From Actinomycetota bacterium (GTDB lineage Bacteria > Actinomycetota > CADDZG01 > WHSQ01), in contig JAUJPD010000001.1 of the NCBI GenBank assembly GCA_030447315.1, forward strand, positions 232,527 through 274,488: 41,962 nucleotides of DNA. Direction: 5' to 3'. The number at the start of each line of letters is the position of its first letter. Positions within the stretch are counted from its first letter, which is position 1. Shown here piece by piece: positions 35,615-41,962 of this stretch. Below the pieces are notes generated by a model, which saw only the letters and a list, made by a program, of their open reading frames with translations, had not been told where the DNA came from and made no database searches. The position numbers and the translations under genes were made by a program.

Positions 35615-35985
35615 GGGCGTCACCTCTTCTCTATGTGCGAGCGCGCTCATGGCGCGCAGCAGCCTGCGTGATGAGAGAGGGCCCGCCGGTGCCGGTTTGT
35701 GACCCGCGATCGCTCGCGGGGTTTGTCGACACCGTCACGACCGTGGCCGGCCGAGGGTCACCCGCCGAGTAGACAAGCTCACCTTCCGCTTGTCTTCCGA
35801 GATCCCCTACCTCGTCGACTCGCCGCCTCCAACAGCGAGCCCTGGCGCTAGATCCGAACTGGGTGCTGCTCCTCTCTATGGGTCAGGATACCTGAGCGCT
35901 CTCGACGAGCCGGTGCCCGCCGACGATCTGGAGGTCACATCGTGAAGCAGTCAGATCCTGCCGCGGCCCTCTGCGTCCTCGCATG
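35615..35985. other. 371-bp gap between glmS and glmM
   Basis: On the minus strand this follows glmM and precedes glmS. CCCGCGATCGCTCGCGGGG near 35705-35722 forms a short GC hairpin that may be the glmM terminator. I see no glmS ribozyme-like core, no consensus promoter and no supported gene. A plus-strand open stretch is discussed under rejected items. Confidence 0.5.
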
Positions 35986-37311
35986 TCAGCCCAGCTGCGA
36001 GCGGACCGCATCGGACAGGTCGCTCGCGGTGCGCCGGGCGGTTTCTTCGTCGGCGGCTTCGACCATCACTCGCACCACCGCCTCGGTCCCGGAAGCTCGC
36101 AGCAGGACGCGGCCGTCTGCGCCAAGAGACGTCTCGGCGGCTTGAACCCTCTGCCAGAGGTCCGCCGCGTCCTCGAGACCATCCCGCCTCTTGACCGGAA
36201 CGTTGATCAGCACCTGGGGGAAAGGCTCGAAGACGTGGGCGAGACGAGACAGGGTTGCGTCGGAGGCCGCGACCGCTTCAGCCACTTGAAGAGCCGTGAG
36301 GATGCCGTCGCCCGTGGTGGAGTGCTCCGCGAAGATGACGTGACCCGACTGCTCTCCTCCGAGGACGGCCCCGGTGTCCACCATCTGCTCCACGACGTAC
36401 CTGTCGCCCACAGGCGCGGTCACGACCTCGATCCCTCGTTCGGCAAGCGCGCGACGGAAACCGAGGTTGGCCATCACCGTTCCAACGATGATGTTGTTCG
36501 TCAACGCATCTTTGTCTTTGAGCCGCAGAGCAGACAAGGCCAGGATCCGATCACCGTCGACCTCGCGTCCGCGTTCGTCCACGCCCAGGACCCGGTCCCC
36601 GTCTCCGTCAAAACCGAAGCCCATATCCGCGCCCGACGAAACCACCTGCGCCGCGAGAGCGGCAAGGTCGGTGGATCCACATCCCACGTTGATCCGGGCA
36701 CCGTCGGGCTCGGCGTTGATGACGGTCACCTCGGCCCCCGCTTCCTTGAAGGCTCGTGGACCGAGAGAGTAAGCAGCTCCGTAAGCACAATCCAGAACGA
36801 CCCGCAAACCGCTCAGAGACTCGTCGATCGAACCCAGCAGGTGGTCGAGATAGGACTCCTCCGCGCCGTCGAGTGACTCGGCCGTACCCACCCCCGGCCC
36901 CTGCGGCAGCGCCTCCGGGGGGGCGCCGAGCGACGCCTCGATCGCATCTTCCACAGCGGTCGGCACCTTGTATCCCTGCCGCGAGAAGAACTTGACGCCG
37001 TTGTCGGGCACGGGGTTGTGGGAGGCCGAGATGACCGCGCCCGCGTCAGCCCCATGCTGGGTCGTCAGAAATGCCACCGCCGGCGTCGGGATGATGCCGG
37101 CGATGCGCACGTCGACACCCGACGAACACAACCCGGCTACCAAGGCGCCCTCCAGCATCGGACCCGATATCCGCGTGTCACGCCCCACGATGACAACGCC
37201 GTCGGGAGCGACCACATGCCCCGCGGCCCGGCCCAGCGCCAGCACCAGGTCAGGCGTGAGATCCGCGTTGGCCACACCTCGCACCCCGTCGGTTCCGAAC
37301 AGGTTCCCCAT
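35986..37311 (-). CDS. glmM: phosphoglucosamine mutase
   Basis: The product has 441 residues from the ATG at 37311 (MGNLFGTDGVRGVANADLTP); the longer open frame upstream is non-coding. The phospho-Ser loop is AVISASHNPVPDNGVKFF, the metal loop is GFDGDGDRVLGVD, the sugar loop is LGGEQSGHVIF, and the phosphate-binding loop is LLRASGTEAVVRVM. It interconverts glucosamine-6- and 1-phosphate. It is the first gene of the minus-strand backbone in this window and is separated from a divergent plus-strand operon by only 54 bp. Confidence 0.96.
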   Translation of the reverse strand: MGNLFGTDGVRGVANADLTPDLVLALGRAAGHVVAPDGVVIVGRDTRISGPMLEGALVAGLCSSGVDVRIAGIIPTPAVAFLTTQHGADAGAVISASHNPVPDNGVKFFSRQGYKVPTAVEDAIEASLGAPPEALPQGPGVGTAESLDGAEESYLDHLLGSIDESLSGLRVVLDCAYGAAYSLGPRAFKEAGAEVTVINAEPDGARINVGCGSTDLAALAAQVVSSGADMGFGFDGDGDRVLGVDERGREVDGDRILALSALRLKDKDALTNNIIVGTVMANLGFRRALAERGIEVVTAPVGDRYVVEQMVDTGAVLGGEQSGHVIFAEHSTTGDGILTALQVAEAVAASDATLSRLAHVFEPFPQVLINVPVKRRDGLEDAADLWQRVQAAETSLGADGRVLLRASGTEAVVRVMVEAADEETARRTASDLSDAVRSQLG

Positions 37312-37365
37312 GGCGGCATCTTCCCAGGTGCGTCCCCATGGCGACAGCGACATAACCTCGGGCCC

Positions 37366-37998
37366 ATGAACGCTCTGAAGCTGTATGCCGAAGTCCCTCG
37401 CTACCGGAACCGTCAGCTGCTCCAAGATCTCGGCCTCGGCCTGTGGAGCTTGCTCTGGGTGAGAGTGGGTGTGCACGTCCACGACCTGGTCCTGCGTCTG
37501 GCGGAGCCGGGTCGAACGATCGAACGAGCCGGCCGTGGTCTGTCGGGAAGGCTGGCGGAGATCGGCTCCCGGGTAGCCGAGGTCCCACTGGTCGGTGGAT
37601 CCCTCCGAACGCCCTTCTCCGCGGCGGGAGACGCCGCCGAGGTCTTGCAGCAAGCGGGAGTAGCTCAACAAGAGGTCGTGGAAAGCCTCGCTCTATGGCT
37701 CGGGGTGTTGTTGGCGCTGATCCCGATCTCTTATGTGTTGTACCGCTACGTCCCCGATCGGTGGCGCTGGATACGAGAGGCGAGTGCGGCCACATCGATC
37801 CGAATCGATGCCGAAGACCTGCACCTGTTCGCGCTTCGGGCCGTAGCTCGGCAACCCCTGTACGAGTTGCAGCGTGTCTCGGCAGATCCTGCCCACGCCC
37901 TGGCAACCGGGGACTATGAGCGCCTGGCCGCGCTGGAGCTTGCCACCCTGGGGCTGCGGCCCCCCGAGGATCCGTCCGAAGAGTGGCCGCGCTCGTGA
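37366..37998 (+). CDS. conserved-looking membrane protein of unknown function, first gene of the haem operon
   Basis: The product has 210 residues from the ATG at 37366. The layout: an N-terminal amphipathic or membrane segment (about 22-45: LGLGLWSLLWVRVGVHVHDL), a helical middle (about 46-110) and a clear membrane helix (about 112-132: LALWLGVLLALIPISYVLYR). A cytoplasmic C-terminal part follows, with ALRAVARQPLYELQRVSADP and ending EEWPRS. No family recognised. Its stop codon lies within the hemE start region, so it is probably translated together with hemE. A role in haem synthesis or export is guessed only from position. Confidence 0.7.
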   Translation: MNALKLYAEVPRYRNRQLLQDLGLGLWSLLWVRVGVHVHDLVLRLAEPGRTIERAGRGLSGRLAEIGSRVAEVPLVGGSLRTPFSAAGDAAEVLQQAGVAQQEVVESLALWLGVLLALIPISYVLYRYVPDRWRWIREASAATSIRIDAEDLHLFALRAVARQPLYELQRVSADPAHALATGDYERLAALELATLGLRPPEDPSEEWPRS

Positions 37999-39017
37999 AC
38001 GACGGCTTCCTGCGCGCGTGTCGAGGCGAGCCGGTCAACAGGATGCCCGTTTGGTTCATGCGACAAGCCGGGCGCAGCTTGCCGGAATACCGCGCCTTGA
38101 AAGACCGGCACACGATCCTCGAGCTCTGTCGCGATCCAGAGCTCGCCGCCGAGGTCACCCTGCAACCGGTGCGGCGTCTGGGAGTCGACGCGGCGATCCT
38201 GTTCTCGGACATCGTCGTCCCGCTTCAGGGCATGGGGATCGCCCTCGACATCAAAGCTGGAATCGGACCGGTCATCGACGAACCGATCAGAGCTCGAGCA
38301 GATGTCGACCGGCTCCGGATGTTGGAGCCGGACCACGACGTGAGCCACGTGCTGGATGCGATCAAGTTGCTGCGCAAGGAGTTAGAGATCCCGTTGATCG
38401 GGTTCGCCGGGGCCCCTTTCACCCTGGCCAGCTATCTGATCGAAGGCGGGCCGTCCAAGAACCATGCCCGCACGAAGGCGCTGATGCTGGGCGACACCCC
38501 CACATGGAGTGCGTTGATGGAGGTGCTGTCTGAAAGCGTGGTGGCCTATCTCCGCGCACAGATACACGCGGGCGCGCAGGCGGTGCAACTATTCGATAGC
38601 TGGGTGGGCCACCTGGCCCCGCACACCTACGAAGCTCACGTGATGCCGTGGGTGAGATCCATCTTCGACGGGATCCGAGACCTTGGGGTTCCTTCGATCC
38701 TGTTCGGGATCGTCACCGGAGAGCTGCTCTCGCTCATGAGCCGCAGCGGCGCCGACGTCATCGGGGTGGACTGGCGCGTTCCTCTCGATGAAGCCCGGAG
38801 GCGGATCCCCCCAGGGATGGCGGTGCAGGGGAACCTCGATCCCGCGGTCTGTCTCGCTCCGTGGGATGTGGTCCAAGCAGAAGCAACCGAAGTGCTCGCG
38901 CGCGCTGGGGGCCGAGGTCACATCTTCAATCTCGGCCACGGGGTCCTCCCGGAGACGGATCCGCACGTCCTGGCAGAGCTCGTGGATCTGGTGCATTCGT
39001 GGAAGGTGCCGAGCTGA
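37983..39017 (+). CDS. hemE: uroporphyrinogen decarboxylase
   Basis: The product has 344 residues. It converts uroporphyrinogen III to coproporphyrinogen III. The N-terminal signature is PVWFMRQAGRSLPEYRA, with the Asp in ILFSDIVVPLQGMGI; later blocks are GFAGAPFTLASYLIEG and VQLFDSWVGHL, and the end region is QGNLDPA then FNLGHGVLPETDP. The GTG at 37983 is used. The GTG at 37995 is equally likely because it overlaps the previous stop as GTGA and begins the normal NDGFLRACRGEPV. Confidence 0.95.
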   Translation: MAALVNDGFLRACRGEPVNRMPVWFMRQAGRSLPEYRALKDRHTILELCRDPELAAEVTLQPVRRLGVDAAILFSDIVVPLQGMGIALDIKAGIGPVIDEPIRARADVDRLRMLEPDHDVSHVLDAIKLLRKELEIPLIGFAGAPFTLASYLIEGGPSKNHARTKALMLGDTPTWSALMEVLSESVVAYLRAQIHAGAQAVQLFDSWVGHLAPHTYEAHVMPWVRSIFDGIRDLGVPSILFGIVTGELLSLMSRSGADVIGVDWRVPLDEARRRIPPGMAVQGNLDPAVCLAPWDVVQAEATEVLARAGGRGHIFNLGHGVLPETDPHVLAELVDLVHSWKVPS

Positions 39018-39928
39018 GCGGGCAGGCCGTGCTGGTCATGGCCTATGGCACGCCCGCCGACCTCGACGACGTCGAGCGTTACTACACGGACATCAGGCGG
39101 GGCCGGCCCCCTCCTCCCGAGCTGCTCGAGGAGCTGACGGAGCGCTACCGAGCCATCGGCGGACGGTCTCCGTTGCTCGAGATCACGAGGGCGCAGGTGG
39201 CCGGGTTAGAAGAGCGGCTGGACGGGGTGCGGGCGTACCTGGGTCAGAAGCACTCGCCGCCGTCGGTCGCCGACGCGGTCGAAGAGATGGCCCGCGACGG
39301 CATCGGCTCCGCCGTGGGCCTGGTCCTTGCTCCTCATTTCTCGCGGATGAGCGTGGGCGACTACGAGCGCAGAGCGCGTCTCGCTGCCACAGAGAAAGGA
39401 TGGCCCGGGCGGCTCACGATGATCGAGAGCTGGCACCTGGAGCCCGGCTATATCGCGCTCTTGGCCGAACGGGTGGGCGAAGCCGTGGCGTCTCTGTCGC
39501 GGGAGACCCGCGACGAAGCCCTGGTGGTCTTCAGCGCGCACAGTCTTCCCGAGCGGATCCTGCAGAGGAACGACCCCTACCCGGTTCAACTGCGTGAGAC
39601 CGCGGACGCGGTCGCGTCCGCGGCGATGCTCACCCGCTGGCGGTGCGGATGGCAGAGCGCGGGGCGGACCGAAGATCCGTGGCTGGGCCCCGACATCCTC
39701 GAGATCATCGAGGAAGAAGCGGCGGCGGGTACACGGGCGATCGTCGCGTGCCCATGCGGCTTCGTCGCCGATCATCTGGAGGTCCTCTACGACCTCGATA
39801 TCGAGGCGCGCGCGGCCGCAACGGCCGCGGGCATCGAGTTCACGCGCACGCGGTCCCCCAACACGGATCCAGGCTTCCTGGACGCCGTCGCATCCGTCGT
39901 GCAGCGGTCTCTCGCCGTTACGACCTGA
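38999..39928 (+). CDS. hemH: ferrochelatase (coproporphyrin ferrochelatase, CpfC type)
   Basis: The product has 309 residues, from a GTG at 38999 that overlaps hemE by 19 bp. Start VLVMAYGTPADLDDVERYYT, then RGRPPPPELLEELTERYRAI. The catalytic His is in LVLAPHFSRMSVGDY, the Glu in VFSAHSLPERIL, and the C-terminal block reads WRCGWQSAGRTEDPWLGPDI. Since the operon also has hemY and hemQ, the substrate is probably coproporphyrin III, not protoporphyrin. Confidence 0.93.
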   Translation: MEGAELSGQAVLVMAYGTPADLDDVERYYTDIRRGRPPPPELLEELTERYRAIGGRSPLLEITRAQVAGLEERLDGVRAYLGQKHSPPSVADAVEEMARDGIGSAVGLVLAPHFSRMSVGDYERRARLAATEKGWPGRLTMIESWHLEPGYIALLAERVGEAVASLSRETRDEALVVFSAHSLPERILQRNDPYPVQLRETADAVASAAMLTRWRCGWQSAGRTEDPWLGPDILEIIEEEAAAGTRAIVACPCGFVADHLEVLYDLDIEARAAATAAGIEFTRTRSPNTDPGFLDAVASVVQRSLAVTT

Positions 39929-41295
39929 TGCACCTCGTCGTCGTCGGAGGTGGCATCACCGGCCTGGCGGCTGCGTTCACAGCGTCGAGGACACCGGGGA
40001 TAGATGTCACGCTGCTGGAAGCTCGGCCCGAGGTCGGCGGAAAGATCGGCACCATCTCCTTGCGCGACGCTCGGATCGAGCTGAGCGCCGATTCGTTCCT
40101 CCCGCGCGACGACGTGGCGCTGCAGCTGTGCCGCGACATCGGGATCGGCGGGGAGCTGGTGTCGCCGGCGGACTTCGGCGCCTGGATCTATCTGAAAGGC
40201 CGGACGCACAGGTTCCCGGCGGGCACCGTCCTCGGGTTCCCCGCGTCGCTGCGAAGCCTCGCTACCACAACGCTCCTGTCTCCCGCGGGGAAGTTGCGTG
40301 CTGCCGCCGAGCTCCTGGCTCGCCACACGCTGTCCGGTCCCGATGTCTCCGTGGGCGAGTTCGCGCGGGCGCGTCTGGGGGCCGAGGTCCTGGAGCGGAT
40401 GATCGACCCGATCCTGGCCGGAACCCGGGCGGGAAGCGTGGACGAGATGAGCCTTGCGGCCGCCATCGCTCCCGTCGATCACGCGGCCCGGAACCATCAC
40501 AGCGTCATCGCAGGGTTGCGCCGAGCCCGAAGGGCAAGCGGCGCCGCCGCGCCCCGCTTCTACGCGCCGGAGGCGGGGATGCACCGGATCGTCGAAGCGC
40601 TGGAGGAGGCCATGCCCGCCGTCCACCTACGCCGCGACACCAGGGTCCGATCGGTAAGCAAGACCAGGGGAGCCTTCGAGGTGGACACGGCGACGGGGTC
40701 GGTGCCGGCCGACGCGGTCATCGTGGCCACTCCCGCACACGTGACCGCGGCTCTACTCGAGCCGATCTCACCTGAAGCCGCTGAGGGGCTCCGCACGATC
40801 GAGCACACGTCGACGGCCGTGATCAACCTTCTGTTCCCTGCCGGCGGCATCGGCTTGCTTCCTTCGGGCAGCGGATTGTTGGTCCCGAGCTCCGAAGGCA
40901 TGACCATCTCCGGCTGTACGTGGTTCTCGTCCAAGTGGCCGGCCCTGGCGGCGCCGGGGGGGACCGTGACGATCCGCTGCTTCGTCGGTCGCGACCGACG
41001 AGAGTCCTCCTTGAACCTGTCCGATGCCGACCTGCAAGGAGTGGCACTGAGAGAGCTGTCCCGGATCACGAGCGTGCACAGCGATCCCCTCGCTTCCCAC
41101 ACCACCAGGTGGGACCAGGGGATGCCGCGCTACACCGTGGGCCACCTGCAGCGGGTGACGGCCATAGAACGGGCCCTGGCCGAGACCCCCGGCATCGCGG
41201 TGGCGGGAGCCAGCTACAGAGGCTCCGGGATACCCGACTGCATCGCTCAGGCACAGCGCGCGGTAGCAACCGTGACGGGTGCGATGCGGCGTTAG
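39928..41295 (+). CDS. hemY: coproporphyrinogen III oxidase (HemY/CgoX, FAD)
   Basis: The product has 455 residues. The ATG overlaps the hemH stop (TGATG). It is a FAD-dependent, oxygen-using enzyme of the protoporphyrinogen oxidase family. The FAD-binding start is LVVVGGGITGLAAAFTASRT, with LLEARPEVGGKIGT following; SADSFLPRD and RMIDPILAGTRAG are family blocks, and the C-terminus has GIPDCIAQAQRA. In Actinobacteria it oxidises coproporphyrinogen III to coproporphyrin III. Confidence 0.93.
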   Translation: MHLVVVGGGITGLAAAFTASRTPGIDVTLLEARPEVGGKIGTISLRDARIELSADSFLPRDDVALQLCRDIGIGGELVSPADFGAWIYLKGRTHRFPAGTVLGFPASLRSLATTTLLSPAGKLRAAAELLARHTLSGPDVSVGEFARARLGAEVLERMIDPILAGTRAGSVDEMSLAAAIAPVDHAARNHHSVIAGLRRARRASGAAAPRFYAPEAGMHRIVEALEEAMPAVHLRRDTRVRSVSKTRGAFEVDTATGSVPADAVIVATPAHVTAALLEPISPEAAEGLRTIEHTSTAVINLLFPAGGIGLLPSGSGLLVPSSEGMTISGCTWFSSKWPALAAPGGTVTIRCFVGRDRRESSLNLSDADLQGVALRELSRITSVHSDPLASHTTRWDQGMPRYTVGHLQRVTAIERALAETPGIAVAGASYRGSGIPDCIAQAQRAVATVTGAMRR

Positions 41296-41327
41296 TCTCG
41301 TCATGGAGGCCGAAGGAAAGGAACACC

Positions 41328-41962
41328 GTGTCCGACCTCGCGTTCGCTAGCTATCCGATCTTCAAAGCCCATCCCCATCGCATGGAGGCCGATCCCGCCC
41401 GGCTCACCTCTGAGGTCGAAGACCTCCTCGCCAAAGCACACGACACGGTTCAGCTCCGGGGCGTCTATTCGACCGCGGGGTTCAGCGCGACCGCGGACCT
41501 GATGTTCTGGTTCACGTCCTCTTCGGTGGATCGGATCCAAGATCTGCTCGTCGAGCTGCGCCGGACCGCGTTGGGGCGCGGCTTGGAACCCGTCGATACC
41601 TTCCTCGGAGTGGCTCAGCCTGCCGAGTTCGCCAAGGACCACCAGCCCGCGTTCGTCAAGGGCGAGGAGCCGAAGAAGTACATGACGGTCTACCCCTTCG
41701 TGCGAACCCCGGAGTGGTACCTCCTCGAGCCCAAGGAGCGGGGGCGGTTGCTGAGCGAGCACGGAAACGCAGGTCGAGAGTTTCCCGACGTGCTGGCGAA
41801 TACCACCAGCGCATTCGGTCTGGGCGACTTCGAGTGGATCCTGTGCTTCGAGGCGGACGGCCCCGAGCGGATAGTTGAGCTGATCCGGCGGCTCCGCGCC
41901 ACCGACGCCCGCCTCTACACGAAGGTCGAGATCCCCTTCTATACGGGGATACGCAAAGAGCT
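41328..41962 (+). CDS. hemQ: coproheme decarboxylase HemQ (ChdC), partial at the right edge
   Basis: A GTG at 41328 follows GGAAAGGA. 211 codons are present before the edge. The protein starts SDLAFASYPIFKAHPHRMEA, then LRGVYSTAGFSATADLMFWF. The catalytic region reads KKYMTVYPFVRTPEWYLL, with the radical-forming Tyr in VYPFVRT. The haem axial His is probably in LLSEHGNAGREFPDV, and FGLGDFEWILCFEAD follows. It converts coprohaem to haem b with peroxide and completes the coproporphyrin-dependent pathway. The last few residues lie outside the window. Confidence 0.93.
   Translation, partial: MSDLAFASYPIFKAHPHRMEADPARLTSEVEDLLAKAHDTVQLRGVYSTAGFSATADLMFWFTSSSVDRIQDLLVELRRTALGRGLEPVDTFLGVAQPAEFAKDHQPAFVKGEEPKKYMTVYPFVRTPEWYLLEPKERGRLLSEHGNAGREFPDVLANTTSAFGLGDFEWILCFEADGPERIVELIRRLRATDARLYTKVEIPFYTGIRKE

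Noticed and set aside
35795-35945. Plus-strand open stretch of about 48 residues ahead of the glmM 3' end, with EIPYLVDSPPPTASP and DEPVPADDLEVTS
   Set aside because: No start codon with a Shine-Dalgarno and no family resemblance. A GGAGG ahead of a GTG at 35942 leads into a frame antisense to glmM.
35615-35985. glmS ribozyme
   Set aside because: The conserved core was not found upstream of glmS; this ribozyme is mainly known from Firmicutes.

Overview
The window is a high-GC chromosomal segment, most probably from an uncultured actinobacterium. The strongest evidence is gene order. On the minus strand, reading right to left, it carries glmM, glmS, nnr, alr, tsaE, tsaB, rimI, tsaD, groES, groEL, guaB3 and guaA. 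From memory this is the backbone order of Actinomycetota such as Mycobacterium. A stand-alone ClpC2-like Clp_N protein, a perfect CIRCE operator and a coproporphyrin-dependent haem operon ending in hemQ fit the same assignment. No tRNA, rRNA, CRISPR array, IS element or phage gene was seen.

Left part (1-9.3 kb): the 5' end of guaA, a prmC/HemK-type methyltransferase, an Lrp/AsnC regulator and two small ORFs, driven by a strong sigma70-type promoter with a palindrome in its spacer. From 2.4 to 9.1 kb nearly every gene is broken: alpha/beta hydrolase, nucleotidyltransferase, NAD-dependent epimerase, GrpB-like protein, two accessory enzymes (GNAT, VOC) and a permease fragment. Only a SAM methyltransferase and a HAD hydrolase are intact. 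A 49-bp copy of the guaB3 3' region lies inside this zone, about 1.7 kb from the real one.

Middle (9.3-21 kb): guaB3, gmd, a Pro-rich SLT-type wall hydrolase with a perfect Rex-type palindrome upstream, a GNAT protein and a PHP phosphoesterase. A sat, phosphodiesterase-like, cysC operon follows; it predicts PAPS synthesis. Then come a two-domain protein of unknown function, an M23 coiled-coil murein hydrolase and a tandem GNAT protein. PHP, cysC and the phosphodiesterase each carry single-base frameshifts at short homopolymers, which look more like sequencing indels than decay.

Right part (21-42 kb): an intergenic block with three 41-42 bp repeats, a terminator and two look-alike hairpins after groEL; groEL and groES under CIRCE; a small secreted protein; a Clp_N protein with a zinc ribbon; and a tightly overlapped run (tsaD, rimI, tsaB, tsaE, udg, then peptidase, hydrolase, alr, nnr, glmS) for t6A tRNA modification, DNA repair and wall precursors. 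glmM completes UDP-GlcNAc precursor supply. Divergent from it is an operon of a membrane protein, hemE, hemH, hemY and hemQ, the protohaem branch through coproporphyrin. A relic of a second tsaD C-terminus beside the Clp_N gene suggests past replacement or duplication at that locus.
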